NCBI GenBank assembly: GCA_035690725.1
Contig: DASSKF010000131.1
Location: 1 to 10,332 of the forward strand
DNA: 10,332 bases
Direction of reading: 5' to 3'
DNA from: DASSKF01 sp035690725
Lineage (GTDB): Bacteria; Actinomycetota; Actinomycetes; Actinomycetales; Dermatophilaceae
In this document: in pieces, positions 1-6,106 of the stretch
Numbering within the stretch: the stretch's first letter is position 1
Layout: each line of letters begins with the position of its first letter
Position numbers and translations under genes: made by a program
The notes under the pieces: model-generated
Told to the model about the DNA's origin: nothing
What the model saw: only the letters and a program-made list of their open reading frames with translations
The model's database searches: none

Positions 1-86
1 CGGGCAAGGCCACGATCGAGGTCTACGGCTTCGAGAACGGCAAGCTGAAGACGCTCGACACGCGCACGTCGGCGCCGGCGGAGTGA
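1..86 (+). CDS. 3' end of an unidentified protein gene (partial)
   Basis: An open frame entering from the left edge ends at TGA (84-86). The visible tail is about 27 residues, containing IEVYGFENGKLKTLD and ending in TSAPAE. Codon use is G/C-rich at third positions, as in the rest of the window, and a strong hairpin follows 38 nt after the stop, which supports a real gene end. The short alternating hydrophobic/charged tail with a 'GKLKT' turn would suit the C-terminus of a type I periplasmic-binding (LivK-like) protein. That is a guess encouraged by the convergent liv operon, which lacks its own binding protein. Too little is visible to name the product. Confidence 0.6.
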   Translation, partial: GKATIEVYGFENGKLKTLDTRTSAPAE

Positions 87-124
87 GGCATCCCACCCCG
101 TCCCGCTGACAGCGGCTGACAGCA

Positions 125-162
125 CGAAGGGCCCGACCACCACGAGGTGGTCGGGCCCTTCG
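125..162 (+). terminator. strong hairpin terminator after the upstream gene
   Basis: A perfect 17-bp stem (125-141 with 146-162) encloses the 4-nt loop ACGA. It is very GC-rich and starts 38 nt after the stop of the preceding + strand gene. There is no clear T-run after it, which is common for actinobacterial terminators. Being symmetric, it could also act on transcripts coming leftward from livF. Confidence 0.8.
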
Positions 163-200
163 GCTGCGGCGTGGAAGCGCTGCTCCGGGAAGATCACTGT

Positions 201-230
201 CGGCGAACACCATCGGCGAACACCATCGGC
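201..230. repeat. 13-bp tandem repeat, 2.3 copies
   Basis: The unit CGGCGAACACCAT occurs at 201-213 and 214-226 with no mismatch, followed by a partial third copy (CGGC, 227-230). It lies between the two hairpins of the convergent intergenic region. No function is apparent; replication slippage is the simplest explanation. Confidence 0.85.
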
Positions 231-245
231 CGCACCCCGAGACAT

Positions 246-301
246 GCGTTTCTTTGGGACGTTTCCGCTGTCACAGCAGCGGAAACGTCCCAAAGAAACG
301 C
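246..301 (-). terminator. 25-bp perfect inverted repeat, likely liv operon terminator
   Basis: A perfect 25-bp stem (246-270 with 277-301) encloses the 6-nt loop TCACAG. It begins 7 nt beyond the livF stop, the expected place for the operon terminator in the leftward direction. The arms are about half GC, well below the surroundings. Each arm contains CGTTTC twice, 13 bp apart (247-252 and 260-265), mirrored as GAAACG in the other arm. No U-run follows. The length and different composition leave open a repeated palindromic element that has been recruited as a terminator. Confidence 0.7.
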
Positions 302-308
302 CTTGGGG

Positions 309-1040
309 TCAGCCGACCCGGGCCAGCGTCCCGAGGTAGAGCTCGATCACCTTCGGGTCGTTCAGCAGCTCGGCGCCCGTCCCGGTGTAGGCGTCCCGGC
401 CCTGGTCGAGCACGTAGCCGCGGTGGCAGATCTCGAGGCAGCGCCGGGCGTTCTGCTCGACCATGAGGATGGATACGCCGGCCTCGTTGATGGTCTTCAC
501 CGACTCGAACACCGAGTCCTGCATCAGCGGCGAGAGGCCGGCCGATGGCTCGTCGAGGAAGAGGACGTCGGGGGAGGTCATCAGGGCCCGGCCCATTGCC
601 ACCACCTGGCGCTCACCCCCGGACAGGGAGCCGCACTTCTGTGCCCGCCGTTCGTCGAGGAGGGGGAACAGCTCGGTGACGATGCGGTAGCGCGTGCGGA
701 ACTCCTTGGGCCGCAGGAAGAGTCCCATCTCCAGGTTCTCGTGGATCGTCAGCGACGGGAACACGTTGTTGTTCTGCGGGACGTAGCCCAGGCCCTTGCC
801 CACGAGGGTGTGTGCGGCCAAGCCGGTCACGTCGTCGTCGTGCAGCAGCACGCGTCCGCCTCGGACGGGGACCAGGCCGAACATAGCCTTGATCAGGGTG
901 GACTTGCCGGCACCGTTGGGGCCGATGATCCCGACGAGCTCGCCGTTGTCGACGTGGACGCTGCACCCCTGCAGGATGTCCACCTCCGGGATGTATCCGG
1001 CGACCAGCTCCTCGGAGCGCAGCACGACGTCCTCACTCAT
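309..1040 (-). CDS. livF: LivF, branched-chain amino acid ABC transporter ATPase
   Basis: This is a 243-residue cytoplasmic ATPase of the LivF family, which pairs with LivG to power the LivHM permease. Visible motifs are Walker A GPNGAGKST (40-48), Q-loop Gln89, signature LSGGERQ (139-145), Walker B VLFLDE (159-164) and the D-loop region AGLSP. The switch position reads VEQN with Gln196 instead of the usual His. This is normal for LivF and separates it from LivG. The length matches the family. I start it at the ATG at 1038-1040 because that codon overlaps the livG stop as ATGA, indicating translational coupling, and because AAGGAGG (1051-1057) lies 10 nt upstream. The frame stays open upstream but only as antisense-like composition over livG. 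It is the last gene of the operon, followed by a large hairpin. Confidence 0.95.
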   Translation of the reverse strand: MSEDVVLRSEELVAGYIPEVDILQGCSVHVDNGELVGIIGPNGAGKSTLIKAMFGLVPVRGGRVLLHDDDVTGLAAHTLVGKGLGYVPQNNNVFPSLTIHENLEMGLFLRPKEFRTRYRIVTELFPLLDERRAQKCGSLSGGERQVVAMGRALMTSPDVLFLDEPSAGLSPLMQDSVFESVKTINEAGVSILMVEQNARRCLEICHRGYVLDQGRDAYTGTGAELLNDPKVIELYLGTLARVG

Positions 1041-1942
1041 CTCGAGCTCTCCTCCTTCGCATCCTGCGGCAGGGCGCGCCGCGTGCCGAGGTAGGCGTCG
1101 ATGACGGCCGCGTTGGACCGGATGTCGGAGGGGCGCCCCTCGGCGATGACCTCTCCCTCGGCGAAGCAGATGATCCAGTCGCTCACGCCCATGACGACGT
1201 CCATGTCGTGCTCGACGAGGACGATCGTCGTGCCCTCGTCCCTCAGCCGTTCGATGTGCCCGAGCAGCGACTGGGTGAGGGCCGGGTTCACGCCTGCCAT
1301 GGGCTCGTCGAGCATGATCATCGACGGGTCGACCATCATGGCCCGCGCCATCTCGAGCAGCTTGCGCTGGCCGCCGGACATGGTGCCGGCGAACTCGTCG
1401 CGCATGTGCGCCAGCTTGAACCGCTCGAGCAGCTCGTCGGCCCGGGCCTCGATCTCGCGCTCCTGGGAGCGCCACAGCGGCCGCAGGATCGCCGGCACGA
1501 AGCGTTCGCCGACCTGGCCCGTGGCGCCGAGCATGACGTTCTCCAGCGTGGTCAGGCGCATGAGCGCCTTGGTGAGCTGGAAGGTGCGGACCATGCCGCG
1601 CCGGGCGATCCGGTTGGCCGACATCCCGTTGATGCGGGTGCCCTCGAAGCTCCACGTGCCGGTGTCGGCCCTGTCGAAGCCGGAGACGAGGTTGAAGAAC
1701 GTGGACTTTCCCGCGCCGTTGGGGCCGATGAGCGCCGTGATGGTGCCGCGCTGTACCTCGAGGTGGTCGACGTCCACGGCACGCAGTCCGCCGAAGCTGC
1801 GGCTGACGTGGTCGGCCACGAGGATCGGGTCCGGCTTGGCGACGCCCGGTTCGGCGCGGCACGGTGCCAGCGCCTCGGCGGCCGCCCGGCGACCGCTCGA
1901 CGGCTCGGTGGACGGATCGCTCGGTGAGTGCTCAGCGGACAT
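1037..1942 (-). CDS. livG: LivG, branched-chain amino acid ABC transporter ATPase
   Basis: This is a 301-residue ATPase of the LivG family and the second nucleotide-binding subunit of the liv importer. Motifs are Walker A GPNGAGKST (73-81), FQL with Q-loop Gln122, signature MSGGQRK (188-194), Walker B MIMLDE (208-213), and VEHDM with switch His245. The segment FGGLRAV (50-56) is characteristic of LivG. The catalytic core begins near residue 39. The first 38 residues are a Ser/Pro/Ala/Glu-rich extension that makes the protein longer than the roughly 255 residues usual for LivG. The ATG at 1940-1942 is favoured because AAGGAGAT (1951-1958) precedes it at good spacing. The start lies 11 bp inside the end of livM and the stop overlaps livF by 4 bp, so the three genes are probably translated in concert from one mRNA. 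Confidence 0.95.
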   Translation of the reverse strand: MSAEHSPSDPSTEPSSGRRAAAEALAPCRAEPGVAKPDPILVADHVSRSFGGLRAVDVDHLEVQRGTITALIGPNGAGKSTFFNLVSGFDRADTGTWSFEGTRINGMSANRIARRGMVRTFQLTKALMRLTTLENVMLGATGQVGERFVPAILRPLWRSQEREIEARADELLERFKLAHMRDEFAGTMSGGQRKLLEMARAMMVDPSMIMLDEPMAGVNPALTQSLLGHIERLRDEGTTIVLVEHDMDVVMGVSDWIICFAEGEVIAEGRPSDIRSNAAVIDAYLGTRRALPQDAKEESSR

Positions 1943-2924
1943 CGAGACGCATCTCCTTCCGGTTGCCCAGGAGTCCCGCCGGCCGGAACACCATCAGCAG
2001 GATGAGGACCAGCCCCACGAACGCGAACCGGACAGCGCCGACGTCGGCGCCGTCGAGGATCGCCGACGGGATCACGCCGCTCGAGGTCCCCTGCCGCAGG
2101 ATCGCGTCGAGGAAGGTCACGAAGAACCAGAAGATGAGCGACCCGAGGACCGGTCCGAGGACCCGGCTGGCGCCGCCCAGGATGACGATCGCGTAGAGGT
2201 AGAACGTGACCACGGGGTTGTAGCTGTCCGGCTGCACCGACTGGACGTTGATGGCGAGCAGTGAGCCGGCGATCGCCCCCAGCACGCCGCCGAGGACGAG
2301 GCTCTGCAGCTTGAAGCCGTAGACGTTCTTTCCGAGGCTGCGGGCCGCGAGCTCGTCCTCGCGGACCGAGCGCAGCACGCGCCCCCAGGGGCTGTGCACC
2401 AGCAGGTAGACCAGCAGGCAGGCCAGCGCGACCAGCCCCCAGCCGACGAGCATCACCCACAGCGAGCGGGAGTCGAACTGGAACGGTCCGATGCCATAGC
2501 GGCCGATGGGGATCGGGCTGGCGTCGAAGAAGGGGTCGGCGAACTGTCGCAGCCCGTAGACCCCTCCCGTGACCGGCTCGGCGAAGTCGGAGCGGTAGAA
2601 GTACCGCAGCACCTCGCCGGCGGCGATCGTGGCGATCGCGAGGTAGTCGCCGCGCAGCCGGAGCGTGGGGATGCCGAGCAGGAGCGCCAGGACGACGGCG
2701 CACCCGATGCCCAGGAGCACGCCGGCCCACAGCGGCCAGCCGAACGTCACCACGCTGACGGCGACGCCGTAGGCGCCGACCATCATGAACGCGACCTGCC
2801 CGAAGTTGAGCAGCCCGGTGTAGCCGAAGTGCACGTTGAGGCCGACCGCGGCCAGCGCGTAGATGGCCGCCTCGGGCCCGAGCATCCCGCGGACGGCGTT
2901 GGAGAGAACGTCGATGAGGTCCAT
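1932..2924 (-). CDS. livM: LivM, branched-chain amino acid ABC permease
   Basis: This is a 330-residue integral membrane permease of the LivM family and one half of the translocation channel. It is hydrophobic throughout, with multiple helices. Family hallmarks are LNVHFGYTGLLNFGQVAF (29-46), a GDYLAIATIA segment (92-101), VTGG followed by GL (118-125), and the cytoplasmic coupling loop VREDELAARSLGKN (187-200) that contacts the ATPases. The C-terminus has FRPAGLLG, which resembles the FRPQGILG at the end of LivH. The ATG at 2922-2924 is chosen because a GAGAAGG Shine-Dalgarno lies 7 nt upstream and the family consensus begins shortly afterwards. The same frame remains open far upstream (to about 4955) but there it is only a shadow of livH and DUF554. 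It lies 23 bp after livH and overlaps livG by 11 bp. Confidence 0.94.
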   Translation of the reverse strand: MDLIDVLSNAVRGMLGPEAAIYALAAVGLNVHFGYTGLLNFGQVAFMMVGAYGVAVSVVTFGWPLWAGVLLGIGCAVVLALLLGIPTLRLRGDYLAIATIAAGEVLRYFYRSDFAEPVTGGVYGLRQFADPFFDASPIPIGRYGIGPFQFDSRSLWVMLVGWGLVALACLLVYLLVHSPWGRVLRSVREDELAARSLGKNVYGFKLQSLVLGGVLGAIAGSLLAINVQSVQPDSYNPVVTFYLYAIVILGGASRVLGPVLGSLIFWFFVTFLDAILRQGTSSGVIPSAILDGADVGAVRFAFVGLVLILLMVFRPAGLLGNRKEMRLDVR

Positions 2925-2947
2925 TGCGTTGCCTTCTCGCCCCGGCC

Positions 2948-4426
2948 CTAGCCTGCGCGTTCCGCGCGGCCGAGGATGCCTTGTGGTCGGAACAGGAGCA
3001 CGACGATCAGCACCAGCAGGGCCCACGCGTTCTGCAGCTCCGGCTCGAACCAGAGGGTGGACAGCTGGGCCACGAGGCCGACGACGAAGCTGCCGATCAT
3101 CGCGCCGTAGGCGCTGCCGAGACCGCCGAGGATGACGCCGGCGAACATGAGCAGCAGCAGGTTGAAGCCCATGTCCCAGTAGACCGCCTGGCCGAGGCCG
3201 TAGAACACGCCACCGAGCGCGGCCAGGCCGCCACCGATCATCCAGATGAGCAGGATCACCCGGTTGACGTCGATGCCGGAGGCCTCGGCGAGGTCCTTGT
3301 TGTCCGCGATCGCCCGGGTGGCCTTGCCCATCCGGGTCCGCTGGAGCATGAGCGCCACGCCGACGAGCACCGCGAGGGACAGCAGCGTGACGACCAGGTC
3401 GCGGGGTGTGATGCCGATCGGGCCCAGCCGCATCGTCTGCTGGACGGTGTACTGGTCGTAGGTGCTGCGCCGGGAGCCGAAGATCACCAGGATGGTGTGC
3501 CGCAGCAGCAGGGACAGGCCGATCGAGATGATGAACATCTGGATCAGCCCGGAACCACGGGCGCGCATCGGCCGCCACAGGCCGCGTTCCATGGCCCCGC
3601 CCACGAGGGCGCCGATCGCGACGGCGATGAGGGTCGCGATGACGAGCGGGAAGTCGAACCCGCCGCCGCTGGTGCTGAACCAGAGCGCGGCGAACGCCCC
3701 GATCGTGACCAGCTCGCCGTGCGCGAAGTTGATCAGGCGCGTGGTCCCGAACACCAGGGACAGGCCGACCGCGGTGATCGCGATGATCGCGCCGAGCTTG
3801 ATGCCCTCGACGACCAGCTGGAGGAAGCGGGAGGTGAAGCCACCGGCCTCGTCGGCCCGCTGCGCCGCGCCGCGGTCGACGGCACCGCCGGAGACGCTGG
3901 TGCCGGACTCGGTGTCCGCGTCGGCGGCCGGGGGCGCGGCCGTGGAGCCGGAGCCGGCGTCCGACGTCGGCGCCGCGGTCGCCTTCTCCTGCTTCTGCGA
4001 GGCGGGGATCAGCGGGAAGATGACGGTCCGGTCCTCCCCGGGCCGCACCGTCACCGCCGGCAGCGTCTCGCCGCCCCTGTTCCGCAGCTGCAGCTTCGGT
4101 GGCAGCGAGTCGACCTGCAGCGTCACGGCATAGCTGCCGGGCTGCTCGATCGGCACCTGCCACTGGCCGTCCTTGTCGGTCGTCGCGGTCCCGGCCCTCG
4201 TGCCGTCCCGCTCCACCGTGATCCGCACGCCCTTGACGCCTGCCCCGTCCGGGCCGCGCAGGGTGCCGTTCACCGACTGGTCGCCGTCCGCGCTGGGGAC
4301 GGTGGCGACCGAGACCGTCGGCCCGGCCAGGGCAGGGATCGCCGGCGCGAGGAGGAACGCCAGGAGGGAGGCGACGACGACCGCGATCAGGCGAGCGCGC
4401 AACAGGTCCTCCTTGTGGGGGGTCAT
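2948..4426 (-). CDS. livH: LivH permease with secreted N-terminal beta-sandwich domain
   Basis: The protein has 492 residues, against about 290-300 for a classical LivH. Residues 1-34 resemble a signal peptide (charged start, hydrophobic VVVASLLAFLLAPAIPALA, ALA cleavage site). Residues about 50-140 look like a carboxypeptidase-regulatory or Cna-B-type beta-sandwich, with NGTLRGPDGAGVKGVRITV, TTDKDGQW and PGSYAVTL. Residues 141-196 form a Lys/Ala/Ser/Pro/Asp-rich linker. The permease follows (about 197-492), with GLSLVFGTTRLINFAHGE, the coupling loop RAIADNKDLAEASGID (371-386) and FRPQGILG near the end. The start is the ATG at 4424-4426. It has no Shine-Dalgarno, but a TAGATT -10 element lies 8 nt upstream, suggesting a leaderless transcript. 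A TTG at 4498 would add 24 non-hydrophobic residues before the signal peptide and is less likely. It is the first gene of the operon. The permease assignment is firm; the role of the extracellular domain is unknown. Confidence 0.92.
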   Translation of the reverse strand: MTPHKEDLLRARLIAVVVASLLAFLLAPAIPALAGPTVSVATVPSADGDQSVNGTLRGPDGAGVKGVRITVERDGTRAGTATTDKDGQWQVPIEQPGSYAVTLQVDSLPPKLQLRNRGGETLPAVTVRPGEDRTVIFPLIPASQKQEKATAAPTSDAGSGSTAAPPAADADTESGTSVSGGAVDRGAAQRADEAGGFTSRFLQLVVEGIKLGAIIAITAVGLSLVFGTTRLINFAHGELVTIGAFAALWFSTSGGGFDFPLVIATLIAVAIGALVGGAMERGLWRPMRARGSGLIQMFIISIGLSLLLRHTILVIFGSRRSTYDQYTVQQTMRLGPIGITPRDLVVTLLSLAVLVGVALMLQRTRMGKATRAIADNKDLAEASGIDVNRVILLIWMIGGGLAALGGVFYGLGQAVYWDMGFNLLLLMFAGVILGGLGSAYGAMIGSFVVGLVAQLSTLWFEPELQNAWALLVLIVVLLFRPQGILGRAERAG

Positions 4427-4434
4427 TGGCGCAG

Positions 4435-4440
4435 AATCTA
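4435..4440 (-). promoter_or_regulatory. putative -10 element of the liv operon (leaderless livH)
   Basis: TAGATT, read on the minus strand, lies 8 nt before the livH ATG, which puts the expected transcription start at or next to the start codon. No Shine-Dalgarno is present in the 8-nt gap. No good -35 hexamer is seen at 16-18 nt spacing. The region between livH and the DUF554 gene (4427-4564) otherwise holds only a minor GC hairpin. Confidence 0.45.
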
Positions 4441-4564
4441 AGCACAGGGTCGCAGCGGGGCCGAGGGGTTGCGGCGATGGCGACCGAAACGTGACCAACC
4501 GGTGACGACCGAGCCCCCGAGGGCCGCCCGGCCCCGCACGTCCCGCGCGGCGAGCCGGGTCTCT

Positions 4565-5356
4565 TCAGCCGAAGGCGCCGACCGCCAGCGTGAGCAACGG
4601 GGCCACGACGAGCGCCGGGAGCAGGTCGCCGACCGGCACCTCGCGCAGCCGCAGCAGCCGGAACGCGATGCCGACGAGCAGCAGTCCACCCGTGGCGGTC
4701 AGGGCGGAGATCTGCGCGTCCGGCATCACGGCGCCGAGGGCGACCCCGACGACGGTGAGGGACCCCTGGACGACCAGGACGGAGACGGCGGACAGCAGGA
4801 CGCCGATGCCGAAGGAGGAGGCGAACGCCAGGGCTGCGAAGCCGTCGAGGACGGACTTGAGGGCGAGCATGTCGATGCCGCGGCCGAGGCCGTCGGACAG
4901 TGACCCGAGGATGGTGAGCGGGCCGACGCAGAACAGCAGGGAGGCGGTCAGCCACCCCTCGATGAAGCGTTCCCGCGAGCCGTGGTCGAGGCCGGTCTCC
5001 TCGCCGCCGCGTCCGCGCCGGTGCCGGGCCAGCCAGCCCTGGATGGTGCCGGCCAGCCCCTCGAGGCGCCGCTCGAGGCCGAGCAGGGAGCCGGCGATCC
5101 CGCCGATGAGCAGGCTGCCGAGCACGACGAGGACCGCCCCGCTGCCCACCACGTCGGTGAGGGCGGTGTCGGTCACCGCCATGGCGGACAGCCCGGCCAT
5201 GAGCAGGGTGGTGAGGCCCAGGCAGTCGGTGACCACCGAGCGGGTGCGCTCGGGCAGGCGGTGCCCGACCGCCATACCGAGCAGCGAGCCGAGCACGACG
5301 GTGCCCACGTTGATGGCCGTGCCCAGGCCGGGGAAGCTCGCCTCCACGGGGGTCAC
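4565..5356 (-). CDS. DUF554 family membrane protein (YqgA/YdfK-like)
   Basis: This is a hydrophobic protein of up to 263 residues with about six or seven membrane segments. It matches the DUF554 family by its order of motifs: GLGTAINVGTVVLGSLLG near the start (10-27), a charged loop (about 108-131), LLFCVGPLTILGS (140-152), DG (155-156), KSVLDGFAALAFAS (167-180) and VVQG (195-198). The length is slightly above what I expect for the family. The biochemical role of DUF554 is not established; transport has been suggested from its topology only. The longest start is GTG at 5354-5356. A second GTG at 5345-5347 (codon 4) sits 7 nt after a TACAGT -10-like hexamer and better fits where family members begin. 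Neither has a Shine-Dalgarno. It is a single gene divergent from the acetyltransferase gene, and downstream of it livH is transcribed in the same direction from its own promoter. Confidence 0.88.
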   Translation of the reverse strand: MTPVEASFPGLGTAINVGTVVLGSLLGMAVGHRLPERTRSVVTDCLGLTTLLMAGLSAMAVTDTALTDVVGSGAVLVVLGSLLIGGIAGSLLGLERRLEGLAGTIQGWLARHRRGRGGEETGLDHGSRERFIEGWLTASLLFCVGPLTILGSLSDGLGRGIDMLALKSVLDGFAALAFASSFGIGVLLSAVSVLVVQGSLTVVGVALGAVMPDAQISALTATGGLLLVGIAFRLLRLREVPVGDLLPALVVAPLLTLAVGAFG

Positions 5357-5360
5357 TGTA
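5355..5360 (-). promoter_or_regulatory. possible -10 element for the DUF554 gene
   Basis: TACAGT on the minus strand ends 7 nt before the GTG at 5347-5345, matching the leaderless spacing seen at polA. It overlaps the longer alternative GTG start (5356), so it argues for the shorter protein. There is no convincing -35 box. Confidence 0.25.
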
Positions 5361-5423
5361 AGTCGCGCCCGGACCTGCTCATCCTCCCGTTCCGACAGGT
5401 GGAGGGGCGGCGCCCGGACCGGC

Positions 5424-5429
5424 TAGTCT
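5424..5429 (+). promoter_or_regulatory. putative -10 element for the acetyltransferase gene
   Basis: TAGTCT lies in the divergent region between the DUF554 and GNAT genes. It predicts a start near 5436 and a short leader of about 25 nt carrying the GGAGG Shine-Dalgarno at 5451-5455. The -35 region is not recognisable. Confidence 0.3.
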
Positions 5430-5460
5430 TCGGTAGTTGAGCGATCAAGTGGAGGCAGAC

Positions 5461-6057
5461 GTGGTGCGGCACCGCCAGGGGTCGGTCACGATCCGCAGCG
5501 TCACCCGGGAGACGCCGGGAGACCGGGAGCGGTTCGTCGAGTTGTGGACGGCGTTCCGGGTCGAGCAGGGAGCGGCGCGCGCCGCGGTCCTGCGCGACCG
5601 CGACGAGCGGGTGGACACCGCGTTGGCACAGGACGGGGTCACGGTCTTCCTGGCCGAGTCGGCGGGGGAGGCCGTCGGCTACGTCGCCCTGCTGGAGAAC
5701 CCGCTCACGGCCCTCTCGGAGAGCTCGAGCATCTGGGTCGACCAGCTCTACGTCGCGCCGCACGCGCGCCGCAACGGCACCGCCAAGGCCCTGCTCGCCG
5801 CGGCGACCCGGCTGGCCGAGGACCGCGGCGCGGAGCAGGTGGGTGCCTGCGTCCCCGCCCAGGCCCGGGAGACCAACCGCTTCTTCGCGCGCCTCGGCTT
5901 CCACTCCTTCGTCGTGCGGCGGGTGACGTCCACCCCCGCGCTGCGCCGTCGCCTCGGGGCGCCGGACGAACGCTCCGCCCTCGAGGAGCTCCTGCAGCGC
6001 CGGAGGTCCCTGCGCGCACGGGCCGGCCGGTCGGCCCGGCAGCTCGTCGGTAGCTGA
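5461..6057 (+). CDS. GNAT family N-acetyltransferase
   Basis: The protein is about 198 residues with the Gcn5-related acetyltransferase fold, which transfers an acetyl group from acetyl-CoA to an amine. The substrate is not predictable. Motif A is visible as VDQLYVAP (93-100) followed by the pyrophosphate-binding loop RRNGTAKAL (103-111), a variant of R/Q-x-x-G-x-G/A. Motif B is NRFFARLGF (139-147), the usual C-terminal helix and turn. The last 40 residues are Arg-rich, probably a flexible tail. I choose the GTG at 5461 because GGAGG (5451-5455) precedes it by 5 nt. A second GTG at 5464 has 8-nt spacing and is equally possible. An in-frame TTG at 5437 would place the Shine-Dalgarno inside the gene and is unlikely. 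The gene precedes polA in the same direction with a 49-bp gap, but polA appears to have its own promoter. Confidence 0.87.
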   Translation: MVRHRQGSVTIRSVTRETPGDRERFVELWTAFRVEQGAARAAVLRDRDERVDTALAQDGVTVFLAESAGEAVGYVALLENPLTALSESSSIWVDQLYVAPHARRNGTAKALLAAATRLAEDRGAEQVGACVPAQARETNRFFARLGFHSFVVRRVTSTPALRRRLGAPDERSALEELLQRRRSLRARAGRSARQLVGS

Positions 6058-6090
6058 CCGGGCTGTCCTGACCGGGCTGTCGTGACCGGC
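6055..6090. repeat. 14-bp tandem repeat between the GNAT gene and polA
   Basis: TGACCGGGCTGTCC (6055-6068) is followed directly by TGACCGGGCTGTCG (6069-6082) and a partial third copy TGACCGGC (6083-6090). The TGA of the first copy is the acetyltransferase stop codon. The array fills the region where the -35 element of polA would lie, and each unit carries a TGACC core resembling part of a -35 box. Confidence 0.8.
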
Positions 6091-6093
6091 CCG

Positions 6094-6099
6094 TAGGCT
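6094..6099 (+). promoter_or_regulatory. putative -10 element of polA (leaderless)
   Basis: TAGGCT lies 7 nt before the GTG start of polA, so transcription is expected to begin at the start codon. No Shine-Dalgarno is present upstream of polA, which agrees with a leaderless mRNA. The -35 is weak: TGACC cores lie in the adjacent tandem repeat, but not at 17-nt spacing. Confidence 0.5.
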
Positions 6100-6106
6100 C
6101 GGGGCC

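Noticed and set aside
147..1094. 315-codon + strand open frame opposite livF
   Set aside because: It runs through the terminator hairpins and antisense to livF, with Val/Leu/Gln/Glu/Asp-biased composition and no recognisable family.
2924..4441. A 505-codon + strand open frame opposite livH
   Set aside because: The composition is dominated by Asp, Gln, Arg, Glu and Gly, as expected from antisense of GC-rich membrane-protein codons. There is no motif, and livH has clear family signatures on the other strand.
4427..4498. Earlier TTG start for livH
   Set aside because: It would add 24 Pro/Ser-rich residues in front of a good signal peptide. The ATG at 4426 is preceded by a -10 element.
4521..4534. 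GGGCC/GGCCC hairpin with 4-nt loop after the DUF554 stop
   Set aside because: It is only 5 bp in very GC-rich sequence with no T-run, so it is too weak to call as a terminator.
1932..4955. A 1007-codon open frame on the minus strand spanning livM, livH and part of DUF554
   Set aside because: Only its last 330 codons are livM. Upstream it is Arg/Pro/Gly-rich out-of-frame translation of livH and DUF554, with no domain, and it bypasses the livM Shine-Dalgarno.
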